From positions 1 through 21,227 of the forward strand of contig CAMNHH010000018.1 of NCBI GenBank assembly GCA_946539175.1: a DNA stretch of 21,227 nucleotides, written 5' to 3'. The notes beneath the pieces are model-generated. The model did not search any database. It saw nothing but the letters and a program-made list of their open reading frames with translations, and was not told the DNA's origin. Position 1 is the first letter of the stretch, and each line of letters opens with the position of its first letter. A program made the translations under genes and the position numbers. This DNA comes from an uncultured Clostridia bacterium (GTDB lineage: Bacteria; Bacillota; Clostridia; Oscillospirales; Oscillospiraceae). Shown here in pieces: positions 13,622 through 20,958 of this stretch.

Positions 13622-15636
13622 TTCAGAACCTCCATAGCCGCGGCAATTACGGCGTCGTCCGCCAGGAAGGGCAGGGTGATGTGATCCTTGCCGGCGTACA
13701 TGTCGTTGTACTCCGCGGCGGTGGTCAGTGCGTTCTCGTTTCTGGCCCAGGCGCGGCGGGCCACACCCACCATGGTATCCCAGGGCATAGACATCCGCAG
13801 AATGGTGTCCACCCGCTCAGAGCCGTCCAGCACCATGCCGAAGCCGCCGTTGATGGCCCGACCGATACCGGTGCCGCCGCCGTTGTGCAGCGCGATGTAG
13901 CTCATACCGCGGGCTGCGTTGCCGGCGTAACACTGGGTGGCCATTTCCGCCATGATGTTGGAGCCGTCCTTGATGTTAGAGGTCTCCCGGAAGGGCGCAT
14001 CGGTGCCGCCGGTATCGTGATGATCACGGCCCAGGATCACGGGGCCGATCTCCCCGTTGCGGACCATCTCATTGAACTTCAGCGCGATGTTCATGCGGCC
14101 CATGGCGTCCTGATACAGAATGCGGCACTGGGTGCCAACCACCAGCTTGTTCTGCTTGGCGTCCCGGACCCAGACGTAGTTGTCGTAGTCCTGGTAGCGG
14201 CGGTTGTTGGCCAGAATGTAATCCGCTGCTGCCTTGTCGGTCTTGTCCAGATCCTCCGGATTCCTGGACAGGCAGCACCAGCGGAAGGGACCGTAGCCAA
14301 AGTCAAAGAGGCAGGGCCCAAGGATATCCTCCACGTAGGAGGGGAATACAAAGCCGTCCAGATCGTTCTCCCCGTTGCGGCAGACGGACTTGACGCCCGC
14401 GTCATAGACGGCCTTCAGGAAGGAGTTGCCGTAGTCGAAGAAGTAAGTGCCCTGCTCGTGGAACTTGCAGATCATCTCATAGTGATGCCGCAGGGTCTTG
14501 TCCACCAGCTTGCGGAAGCCCTCCGGATCCTTGTCCAGCATTTCGGTGCGCTGGGCGAAGCTGAGTCCCTGGGGACAGTAACCGCCGTCGTAGGGAACGT
14601 GGCAAGAGGTCTGGTCAGACATCAGATCCACATGTACCTTGTGCTCGTACAGATACTCCAGCAGATCCACAATGTTGCCGTTGTAGGCCACGGCGCAGGC
14701 CTTCCCAGCCTTCTGGTGCTCTGTGGCGATCTGCACGGCCTCCTCCAGGCTGGCGGTGCGGTGGCTGACCCAGCCCTGGGTGAAGCGGGTCTCAATCCGG
14801 GAGTCGTCCACCTCCGCGATGATGGCGGCGGCGCCGGCGATCTCAGCGGCCTTGCCCTGGGCACCGCTCATGCCGCCCAAGCCGGCGGAGACGAAAAGTC
14901 TACCAGCCAGGTTGCCGTCATTGGGGATGCCCAGCTTCAGACGGCCCGCGTTCAGCAGAGTGTTGAAGGTGCCGTGGACGATGCCCTGGGGCCCGATGTA
15001 CATCCAGCCGCCGGCGGTCATCTGGCCGTAGTTGGCCACGCCCAGGGCTGCTGCGCGGTTGAAGTTCTCCTGGTCGTCGAAGGTACCCACCATCAGGCCA
15101 TTGGAGATAATGACGCGGGGAGCCAGCCTGTGGGAGTGGAACAGTCCCAGAGGATGACCGGACATGACCACCAGGGTTTGCTCGTCGGTCAGAGCCTCCA
15201 GGTATTTCTTGATCAGACGGTACTGCATCCAGTTCTGGCAGACCTGACCGGTCTCGCCGTAGGTCACCAGCTCGTAGGGATACAGCGCCACGTCAAAGTC
15301 CAGGTTGTTGTCGATCATGACCTGGATGGCACGACCCTCAATACAGTTGCCCTTGTATTCGTCGATCGGCTTGCCGTAGAGCTTGCCCTCGGGACGGAAT
15401 CGGTAGCCGTAGATGCGGCCGTGCTCCTTCAACTCCTGGGCGAACTCCTTCGCCATCCGGGCGTGGTGCTGCTTGGGTACGTAGCGCAGGGCATTGCGAA
15501 TGGCAAGCTCCTTGTCCGCCTCGGTCAGCCTGGATTCCCGGCGGGGGGCTCTGCGGTATTTGGGGTCAAAGGGGTGCAGTTCCGGCAGCTCGTCATCCAG
15601 CCGGATCACAGTAGCGTTTCTGGGATCAAACTCCAT
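13618..15636 (-). CDS. hutU: urocanate hydratase, long form
   Basis: 672 residues, the longer urocanase type also known from eukaryotes, rather than the ~555-residue proteobacterial/Bacillus form. Visible features are GNCIEGRAIQVMIDNNLD (96-113), the glycine-rich NAD+-binding stretch AGLGGMSGAQGKAAEIAGA (251-269), DQTSCHVPYDGGYCPQG (341-357) and GRDHHDTGGTDAPFRETSNIKDGSNIMAEMA (536-566) next to a GGGTGIGRAINGGFG loop. It adds water to urocanate to give 4-imidazolone-5-propionate using tightly bound NAD+. The ATG at 15636 is 12 nt after the hutH stop with an AAGGAGG-type site. The stop overlaps hutI. Confidence 0.95.
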   Translation of the reverse strand: MEFDPRNATVIRLDDELPELHPFDPKYRRAPRRESRLTEADKELAIRNALRYVPKQHHARMAKEFAQELKEHGRIYGYRFRPEGKLYGKPIDEYKGNCIEGRAIQVMIDNNLDFDVALYPYELVTYGETGQVCQNWMQYRLIKKYLEALTDEQTLVVMSGHPLGLFHSHRLAPRVIISNGLMVGTFDDQENFNRAAALGVANYGQMTAGGWMYIGPQGIVHGTFNTLLNAGRLKLGIPNDGNLAGRLFVSAGLGGMSGAQGKAAEIAGAAAIIAEVDDSRIETRFTQGWVSHRTASLEEAVQIATEHQKAGKACAVAYNGNIVDLLEYLYEHKVHVDLMSDQTSCHVPYDGGYCPQGLSFAQRTEMLDKDPEGFRKLVDKTLRHHYEMICKFHEQGTYFFDYGNSFLKAVYDAGVKSVCRNGENDLDGFVFPSYVEDILGPCLFDFGYGPFRWCCLSRNPEDLDKTDKAAADYILANNRRYQDYDNYVWVRDAKQNKLVVGTQCRILYQDAMGRMNIALKFNEMVRNGEIGPVILGRDHHDTGGTDAPFRETSNIKDGSNIMAEMATQCYAGNAARGMSYIALHNGGGTGIGRAINGGFGMVLDGSERVDTILRMSMPWDTMVGVARRAWARNENALTTAAEYNDMYAGKDHITLPFLADDAVIAAAMEVLK

Positions 15637-15648
15637 GGTACTTCCTCC

Positions 15649-17214
15649 TTATTCAAAATCCGGAATCAGCGCTTCGACGGCCTCTGTCAGCTCGCCGGAG
15701 CGGACCAGCTTTTCGATCTTTTCAATATCCAGCCGGATCTCCCGATCCTCCTCCATAAAGGGGATCAGCGCGCGGACCTTGTCGTAAACTGCCTGCACGG
15801 CAGGGGACAGGCCCTCTCCCCAAGGACCAACGCGGCGGCGAATGTCCACAGCCTGACACGCGGTCAGCAGTTCATAGGCCAGCACGGAACGGGTGTTCTC
15901 CAAAATCAGTCCGGCCTTCCGGGCGGCAGTGGTGCCCATGGAGACGAAATCCTCCTGGTTGGCGGAGGAGGGGATGGTGTCCACGCAGGCGGGATGGGCA
16001 AAGACCTTGTTCTCGGAGGCCATGGAGGCCGCCGAATACTGGACGATCATAAAGCCGCTGTTGACGCCGGGCTTAGTGGTCAGGAAGGGGGTCAGGCCGT
16101 TGGACAGGGCGGCGTTCACCATCCGCTCGGTGCGGCGCTCGGAAATGGAGGCCAGCTCCGCGCAGGCGATTCCCAGGAAGTCAAATGGCAGGGCCATGGG
16201 CTCGCCGTGGAAGTTGCCGCCGGAAATGACTGCCTCGTCCTCGGTGAACATGAGGGGATTGTCGGTAACAGCGTTCAGCTCAATTTCCACCTTCTCCCGC
16301 ACGTAGGCCAGGGCGTCCCGGACGGCCCCGTGGACCTGAGGGATGCAGCGCAGGGCGTAGGCGTCCTGTACTCTGGCTCGCTGGCACTTTTGAAGGATCT
16401 CACCGCCGGCGGTCAGCAGCCGGATGCTCTTTGCCACCTTGATCTGGCCTTTCTGGCCCCGGGCGGTGTGCATCCGCTCCTGGAAGGCGTCCAGCTGGCC
16501 GCCCAGTGCGGTAAAGCTCACGGAGGCGATGATGTCCGCCAGCTCCGCGGCCTGAAGCGTGTCATACAAATATAGAGCGCCAACGCTGGTCATCGCGCAG
16601 GTACCGTTGGTAATGCCAAGACCTTCCTTGCTGACCAGCGTATCCAGGACCGGGATCCCGGCCAGCTCCATGGCCTTGGCGCCCTCGTAGATCACGCCTT
16701 GATATTTTGCCTTTCCCTTGCCCAGCAGCACCAGACCCATGTGGGACAGAGGCGCCAGGTCTCCGGAGGCACCCAAGGAGCCCTTCTGGGGAATCACAGG
16801 CGTGACGCCTTTATTCAGCATATCAATCAGCATCGTAACAAGCAGCGGACGAACGCCGCTGATCCCGACACAGAGGGCATTCGCCCGCAGCAGCATCATG
16901 CCGCGGACCTGCTCGTCGGAATAGGGCTCGCCGGTGCCGACCGCGTGGCTCAGAATCAGATTGGTAGAGAGCCTGGCGCTCATCTCCTCAGGTACGGCCA
17001 CGTTGGCAAAATCACCGAAGCCTGTGGTGATGCCGTAAGCCACCCGCTTTTCCCGGGAAATGCGCTCAGCCAGCTCTCTGGACCGGATCATGGCCTGCAT
17101 GGCCTCCTCCGCGATCGAGACCTTTGCGCCGCAGCGGGCAACGGAGATAAACTCCTCCAGGTTCAGACTGTGACCGGTCAAAATGATGTTCCGGTCGCAA
17201 TGGGGATGTTCCAT
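15649..17214 (-). CDS. hutH: histidine ammonia-lyase
   Basis: 521 residues, the normal HutH size. The self-forming MIO electrophile triad Ala149-Ser150-Gly151 is in KGSLGASGDLAPLSHM. Tyr60 in VAYGITTGFGDFA corresponds to the catalytic tyrosine, and SANQEDFVSMG and GNFHGEPMALPFDFLGIA are further signatures. It removes ammonia from L-histidine to form urocanate, the committing step. It is the first gene of the operon. The ATG at 17214 is the only in-frame start before a stop codon immediately upstream. The AAAGGAG (17233-17227) lies 12 nt away, a rather long spacing, and a short upstream ORF ends 3 nt before the ATG. The leader is described separately. Confidence 0.96.
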   Translation of the reverse strand: MEHPHCDRNIILTGHSLNLEEFISVARCGAKVSIAEEAMQAMIRSRELAERISREKRVAYGITTGFGDFANVAVPEEMSARLSTNLILSHAVGTGEPYSDEQVRGMMLLRANALCVGISGVRPLLVTMLIDMLNKGVTPVIPQKGSLGASGDLAPLSHMGLVLLGKGKAKYQGVIYEGAKAMELAGIPVLDTLVSKEGLGITNGTCAMTSVGALYLYDTLQAAELADIIASVSFTALGGQLDAFQERMHTARGQKGQIKVAKSIRLLTAGGEILQKCQRARVQDAYALRCIPQVHGAVRDALAYVREKVEIELNAVTDNPLMFTEDEAVISGGNFHGEPMALPFDFLGIACAELASISERRTERMVNAALSNGLTPFLTTKPGVNSGFMIVQYSAASMASENKVFAHPACVDTIPSSANQEDFVSMGTTAARKAGLILENTRSVLAYELLTACQAVDIRRRVGPWGEGLSPAVQAVYDKVRALIPFMEEDREIRLDIEKIEKLVRSGELTEAVEALIPDFE

Positions 17215-17281
17215 GGATCAAACACGCTCCTTTGCGGTATGCCGTAGATTTCTTGCCGGTTCTGTCATGCAAAGGCATACC
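17215..17281 (-). promoter_or_regulatory. hut operon leader with competing helices and a 16-codon upstream ORF
   Basis: The predicted leader begins near 17281. The 5' arm GGTATGCC (17281-17274) can pair with GGCATACC (17243-17236), 8 bp. The overlapping CCTTTGC (17275-17269) can instead pair with GCAAAGG (17235-17229), which includes the hutH Shine-Dalgarno. The two pairings share bases and cannot both form fully. An ORF at 17268-17218 encodes MTEPARNLRHTAKERV and stops 3 nt before the hutH ATG, but has no ribosome site of its own. Regulation is inferred; the base pairing is seen directly. Confidence 0.5.
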
Positions 17282-17287
17282 TTAGTC

Positions 17288-17316
17288 ATTATAACTCAAA
17301 GTATATGGAAAAGCAA
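17288..17316 (-). promoter_or_regulatory. hut operon promoter
   Basis: On the minus strand, TTGCTT (17316-17311), a 17-nt spacer and consensus TATAAT (17293-17288). Start of transcription is predicted near 17281, leaving a 67-nt leader. Confidence 0.65.
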
Positions 17317-17372
17317 GGAGTTTTCTCGTCACTTTGACAAAAAGCTGGACTATACGATTGCTAAAAACGATA

Positions 17373-17400
17373 TTGACAAAAAAACGAATTCCGTTATAAT
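17373..17400 (+). promoter_or_regulatory. sigma-A promoter of the GtrA-family gene
   Basis: Consensus TTGACA (17373-17378), a 16-nt spacer and consensus TATAAT (17395-17400), 46 nt before the ATG at 17447. A second TTGACAAAAA at 17334-17343 has no matching -10. Confidence 0.8.
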
Positions 17401-17446
17401 GATACGTACCGGAAAGAAAATACAAACGCTTTGGGAGTTTTTACAG

Positions 17447-17908
17447 ATGAAAAATTTGTTCCGAAAGCTGCTGAACCGTGAAACAATCCTATATCTGGTA
17501 TTCGGCGTGCTGACCACCCTGGTGGACGCCGCTGTCTTCTGGATCATGAACCACCTGGTACTCAGCATTGATTACTACGTTCTCAATCACACGATCGCCT
17601 TCATCGCCGCGGTTCTGTTCGCCTATTTTACCAACAAAGTCTTTGTGTTCAGCAGCCGCGACTGGTCCCGGAAAACGCTGCTGCGGGAGCTGATCACCTT
17701 TTTCGGCGGCAGAATCTTCTCTTTCCTGCTCTCCACGCTGATTCTGATCGCTGCGGAGAAGCTGTTCCACGCCAACGAATATGAGCTGAGGATTACCGAA
17801 AGCATCAGCCTGAACGGTCTGGAGATCACCAAATACACGATCGTGACCGTCCTCAATATCGTCCTGAATTATATCATCAGCAAGCTCTGGGTCTTTAAAA
17901 AGAAATAA
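17447..17908 (+). CDS. GtrA-family polytopic membrane protein
   Basis: 153 residues, a typical GtrA-like (PF04138) size, with four predicted membrane helices (about 14-36, 46-63, 82-103, 128-148). Conserved features are the opening FRKLLNRETILYLVFGVLTTLVDAAVFW, the middle HTIAFIAAVLFAYFTNKVFVFSSR and the C-terminal NIVLNYIISKLWVFKKK. Family members are thought to help move lipid-linked sugars across the membrane for cell-wall or surface glycan decoration; the substrate here is unknown. The ATG at 17447 has GGGAG 9 nt upstream, and the codons upstream in frame do not resemble protein. It stands alone, divergent from the hut operon, with its own near-consensus promoter. Confidence 0.9.
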   Translation: MKNLFRKLLNRETILYLVFGVLTTLVDAAVFWIMNHLVLSIDYYVLNHTIAFIAAVLFAYFTNKVFVFSSRDWSRKTLLRELITFFGGRIFSFLLSTLILIAAEKLFHANEYELRITESISLNGLEITKYTIVTVLNIVLNYIISKLWVFKKK

Positions 17909-17914
17909 AAAAAT

Positions 17915-17953
17915 GCAGAAACACCGCAGGGGAGAAGCCTGCGGTGTTTCTGC
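17915..17953. terminator. perfect 16-bp hairpin between convergent genes
   Basis: Arms GCAGAAACACCGCAGG (17915-17930) and CCTGCGGTGTTTCTGC (17938-17953) with a 7-nt loop. A seven-A run precedes it, so the minus-strand transcript gets a T tract and a canonical terminator. The plus strand lacks one. It probably stops the ylbJ/four-cysteine transcript and, less efficiently, the GtrA transcript. The 120 nt from 17954 to 18074 show no gene or motif I can support. Confidence 0.8.
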
Positions 17954-18074
17954 TAATGGAAAGAATGAAGAGAGAGGGAATAGAGAAAGAAAACGATTAC
18001 AGTCGTATAATAATACATCTATATGAATAAATTATGAACAAATTCCGAAGACTTTGTGAAACACCCGGATTGCC

Positions 18075-18284
18075 TCAGAGGGAAAAATCCTCCTCCTTGA
18101 AGGCAGAGAAATCCTTTGCCTTATAGCGGGCGGGCGTCCGCTTCAATGGGTCATAGCGAAAGCGCCAGCACTTTCCGTCTGGGGATACAAAGCCTTTTTT
18201 GGAGCAGAGCATCTGGTCGTTGGCAGTCTGACCGGCGTGGACGCAGTAGGAGCAGAATTTGGCGACGTTTTTTCGAAACAGCAT
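18075..18284 (-). CDS. small four-cysteine protein, probable zinc-binding
   Basis: 69 residues. Cysteines at 11, 14, 27 and 39 (KFCSYCVHAG, QMLCSKKG, GKCWRFRYDPLKRTP) have the spacing of a small zinc site. No membrane segment or signal is present, so it is cytoplasmic. The CWRFRYDPLKRTP ending of the core is a pattern I associate with conserved clostridial mini-proteins, but I know no function. The ATG at 18284 has GGAGG 7 nt upstream. It begins 28 nt after ylbJ and has a strong promoter of its own overlapping the ylbJ stop, so it is probably made during growth as well as in sporulation. Confidence 0.78.
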   Translation of the reverse strand: MLFRKNVAKFCSYCVHAGQTANDQMLCSKKGFVSPDGKCWRFRYDPLKRTPARYKAKDFSAFKEEDFSL

Positions 18285-18311
18285 ATGGGAACCTCCCCAG
18301 TCTTTTTTTCT

Positions 18312-18340
18312 ATTATAGCACAGACTTCGTCGAATGCCAA
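18312..18340 (-). promoter_or_regulatory. sigma-A promoter inside the ylbJ 3' end
   Basis: On the minus strand, TTGGCA (18340-18335), a 17-nt spacer and TATAAT (18317-18312), preceded by the TGn of an extended -10. The -10 covers the ylbJ stop codon. Predicted transcription start is about 20 nt before the four-cysteine gene. Confidence 0.75.
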
Positions 18341-19347
18341 CGGCTTTTTTTCAAAATCAACAAAAACAGCGGAAGCGATCCGATTCCAACCGCCGCAAGC
18401 GATTCCGCCAGAGCTTGCCGCCAAAGCAGCGGGCTGATCCCGAAGCCCAGCGCCAAAGCGATAAGGGCCTGAAGCAGCTTGGCCATCAGATAGGGCCGGA
18501 TGGGGATCCCGACTCGGCAGAACGCCTCCGCCGCCTGCAGATGGACGCAAAGCCCGCCCCAGCCGCACAAAAAGGCGCAGAGGAGAAAAGAGATTCCCGG
18601 TTCTGCGTTTGTCAGCAGGGCAATTCCGCCGGAGAGCTCCAGGCAGCCGAAGAAACCGGCCTGCCACAGCGCCGGGAGCCGGCGCAGCGGCAAAATCGCC
18701 TGCAGGCAAGCCGTCAGCGAGCAGAAGAATGCGACGGAGCCCGTCATACGCAGCATAGCTCCGCTGCTTTCCGTAATCGCAAGGGGCAGCGCGCTGAGAA
18801 AATCCCGCTTCGGCTGCTCCGATCCGCACAGAGGGAGCTCACGCAGGGCGTCGTTTTGCAGCAGACCTCCGGTGAGGATCACAGCCAAGAACTGGATCAA
18901 GATCAGCAGCAGCCCGTATTCCGCTCTGCCCAACGCGCCTGCTCCAACAGCCCCGATCAAAAATCCCGGCCCCGCGTTGTTGCAGAGCAAGGCCGTTTGC
19001 TCTGCCTCCGATTTGGAAAGACTGCCGTTTTGCAGCATTCGCCCCGTCAAGATTGCCCCCAGAGGAAATCCGCCCAGCAGACCCAGGAAAACCGGCGGCG
19101 CACAGCGGCCCGGAAGGCCGAACAGTCTTCCCATCAGAGGATTCGCAATCCGCTCCAGGCCCTGCCGATCCACGGTGAGCAGCAGGCACTGACTCAAAAC
19201 GCTGACGGGGAACAGGGCCGGGACCAGCACCTCGGCGCAGAGCGTCAAACCCCGCCGCACGCCCTCCGCAGCCTGCCGCTGGGCAAACAGAAGCACCGGG
19301 ATCCCCAGGAGCGGTATCAGGCGGAAAGCCATAGACATGCGTTTCAT
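18313..19347 (-). CDS. ylbJ: sporulation integral membrane protein YlbJ
   Basis: 344 residues with about eight or more hydrophobic segments and Gate-like features. It carries the YlbJ hallmarks LGGFPLGAILTGRML (91-105), LLCNNAGPGFLIGAVGAGALG (120-140) and CGWGGLCVHLQA near the C-terminal third. In Bacillus subtilis ylbJ is a mother-cell (sigma-E) gene needed for a normal spore coat/heat resistance; the molecular role is unknown. The length is somewhat shorter than the ~400 residues common in Bacillus. The ATG at 19347 follows GGAGGGG. It is divergent from yqfC, another sporulation gene, across an 85-nt gap containing a perfect palindrome. Assignment is by motif recognition. Confidence 0.87.
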   Translation of the reverse strand: MKRMSMAFRLIPLLGIPVLLFAQRQAAEGVRRGLTLCAEVLVPALFPVSVLSQCLLLTVDRQGLERIANPLMGRLFGLPGRCAPPVFLGLLGGFPLGAILTGRMLQNGSLSKSEAEQTALLCNNAGPGFLIGAVGAGALGRAEYGLLLILIQFLAVILTGGLLQNDALRELPLCGSEQPKRDFLSALPLAITESSGAMLRMTGSVAFFCSLTACLQAILPLRRLPALWQAGFFGCLELSGGIALLTNAEPGISFLLCAFLCGWGGLCVHLQAAEAFCRVGIPIRPYLMAKLLQALIALALGFGISPLLWRQALAESLAAVGIGSLPLFLLILKKSRWHSTKSVL

Positions 19348-19364
19348 AAAAGATCCCCTCCGGA

Positions 19365-19408
19365 GAAAAGCCTATGCAAGAAAGGACCCGCGCTTGCATA
19401 GGCTTTTC
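19365..19408. repeat. perfect 16-bp inverted repeat between ylbJ and yqfC
   Basis: GAAAAGCCTATGCAAG (19365-19380) and its exact reverse complement CTTGCATAGGCTTTTC (19393-19408) are separated by 12 nt. Each divergent gene therefore has the same element oriented toward it. There is no T tract on either side, so it is not a canonical terminator. The CATAGGCT within each arm loosely resembles a sporulation-sigma -10 (CATA...T), but no good -35 is seen. Confidence 0.75.
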
Positions 19409-19432
19409 CAGAGTTTCAGTGAGGTGATCTGT

Positions 19433-19714
19433 TTGAAAAAAGGGCGGACCTGGGTGCAGAATCTGCTGACAGAAATGGACTTTCCGGCGGAGATCCTGAC
19501 CGGCGCTCCGGTTGTAGAGATCAAGGGCCACGCCGAGGCCGCGGTACTCAATCATCGAGGGATCATTTCCTACGACGAAGCCGAAGTCCTTGTGGCCTCT
19601 TCCATGGGACCGGTCCGGGTGGCCGGCAGCGATCTTCGGATCTTCCGCATGAACCGGGAGCGGATCCAAATCCACGGAACCGTGCGCCGGGTCGAGATCG
19701 GAGGAGACGCATGA
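19433..19714 (+). CDS. yqfC: sporulation protein YqfC
   Basis: 93 residues, the usual YqfC size. A TTG start at 19433 follows GAGGTG by 6 nt; the frame is open further up, but that extension crosses the palindrome and is not expected to be protein. The YabP/YqfC-family core is visible: ILTGAPVVEIKGHAEAAVLNHRGIISYDEAEVLVASSMGPVRVAGSDLRIFRMNRERIQIHGTVRRVEI, a beta-rich fold in which 'ISYD...V.V....G.V.V.G..L.I..M....I.I.G.I..VE' is typical. In Bacillus it is sigma-E controlled and acts with YqfD at the forespore membrane; the mechanism is unknown. The stop overlaps the yqfD start by 4 nt. Confidence 0.88.
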   Translation: MKKGRTWVQNLLTEMDFPAEILTGAPVVEIKGHAEAAVLNHRGIISYDEAEVLVASSMGPVRVAGSDLRIFRMNRERIQIHGTVRRVEIGGDA

Positions 19715-20958
19715 GGCAGCCTTGGCAGGAAACTGTGACGCTGGAGATCACGGGGGCCTGTCCCGCGCGATGCTTCAACCGCTGGGCAAGTTCGAATCTG
19801 AGCGTTTGGCATACCGTCCGGCGGTCTGAGATGGTTTATACCTGTCAGGCTCTGGCGATTGAGTTGCGGGAGCTGCAGAGAGAGGCCGCCAGAGCCCAGT
19901 GCGAAATCCGGGTCCTGGACCGGAGGGGCTTGCCGTTGCTGCTTCGTCAGCTGCGCCATCGTCCTGTGCTGTTGTATGGATTGCCGCTTGTTGTTTTGCT
20001 CAGCCTGGTTCTACAGAATTTCGTATGGTTCATCCGTCTGGAGGGCAATCGGAGCATCCCCGACGCCAAAATCCTCCAGGCCCTTTGGAGCGACGGCCTG
20101 CGCTTCGGGGCCTGGGCGCCCGGACTGGATTCGGATCAGATCAACAGCAAGCTTTTGAACGAGATCCCGGAGTTAAAGTGGCTTACAGTGAACCATTCCG
20201 GCGGGCTGGTCACGGTAGAATGCGCGGAGCGGGAGCGGCCGGAGCCCTTCCTGGAAACCGAGGGACCCGCCGATCTTATCGCGACGCGTCCCGGCCTGAT
20301 CCGGGAAATCCACGTGATCAACGGCTTTGCCGCCGTGGCGGCGGGGGATACGGTGAAGGCGGGTGACCTTCTGATTTCCGGCGTCATGGAGTGGACGACC
20401 CACGTCCAGGCGACCCGAGCCGCAGGAGAGGTCTATGCCGCCACCCTACGCAGTTCCGAGCTGGTCTGCCCGTCCCAGTACGTCGAAAAGCGATACACCG
20501 GGCGGCAAACGCGCTGTGTCACGCTGATTTTTCAAAGAATTCGAAGAAAAATATCAGGAAACAGTAGCATTTTCGGTACAAGTTGTGATAGAATGATAGA
20601 AACCATCAATTGGACCCTGCCCGGCGGCTATGAGCTGCCTGTGGCGCTGGAGGTCGAAACCATGCGGGAATACCGCTTACTCCCTGCGGAGCTTCCGGCC
20701 CGTGCGGCCTCGGAGCAGCTGAACCTGGAGGCGGAGCGGCTGACAAGTCTCGCCCTCACCGCAGGGACCATTGAAAGCACGAAAACTGTGATCCAAAAAA
20801 CAAAAGACAGCTATCACTGCCGGGCCTCCATGAATTGCGTGGAGTTGATCTCTAAAACCGTGCCGGCGGAGCTGACAAGAGAGGATGATGACTATGGAGA
20901 AGCTGATCAACGCGGAGCGGATCGAGCAGATCATCAGCGTGTTCGGAAACTTCGATGA
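19711..20958 (+). CDS. yqfD: sporulation protein YqfD
   Basis: 415 residues, close to the family's ~400. A soluble N-terminal part (1-80) contains ELRELQREAARAQCEIRVLDRRGLPLLL. One membrane span (about 86-108) follows, then an extracytoplasmic region with IRLEGNRSIPDAKILQAL and the hallmark EIHVINGFAAVAAGDTVKAGDLLISGVM (about 198-225, a biotinyl-lipoyl-like hairpin resembling membrane-fusion proteins). It is a mother-cell sporulation protein partnered with YqfC; the function is unknown. The ATG at 19711 overlaps the yqfC stop (ATGA). The frame runs 65 nt into phoH; the last ~22 residues (EDDDYGEADQRGADRADHQRVRKLR region) are charged and look like frame shadow of phoH rather than conserved protein. 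Confidence 0.88.
   Translation: MRQPWQETVTLEITGACPARCFNRWASSNLSVWHTVRRSEMVYTCQALAIELRELQREAARAQCEIRVLDRRGLPLLLRQLRHRPVLLYGLPLVVLLSLVLQNFVWFIRLEGNRSIPDAKILQALWSDGLRFGAWAPGLDSDQINSKLLNEIPELKWLTVNHSGGLVTVECAERERPEPFLETEGPADLIATRPGLIREIHVINGFAAVAAGDTVKAGDLLISGVMEWTTHVQATRAAGEVYAATLRSSELVCPSQYVEKRYTGRQTRCVTLIFQRIRRKISGNSSIFGTSCDRMIETINWTLPGGYELPVALEVETMREYRLLPAELPARAASEQLNLEAERLTSLALTAGTIESTKTVIQKTKDSYHCRASMNCVELISKTVPAELTREDDDYGEADQRGADRADHQRVRKLR

Noticed and set aside
13681..16575. 964-codon plus-strand open frame antisense to hutU and hutH
   Set aside because: Low-complexity His/Gly/Val/Gln-rich translation with no family resemblance. It mirrors GC-rich codons of two certain genes on the other strand.
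17215..17281. H-type pseudoknot formed by both leader helices at once
   Set aside because: The pairing order fits a pseudoknot, but the connecting loops would be zero nt long and could not span the helices. Mutually exclusive helices are more realistic.
17964..18029. 21-codon ORF after the GtrA gene
   Set aside because: It lacks a ribosome site and any recognisable feature, in an A/T-rich spacer.
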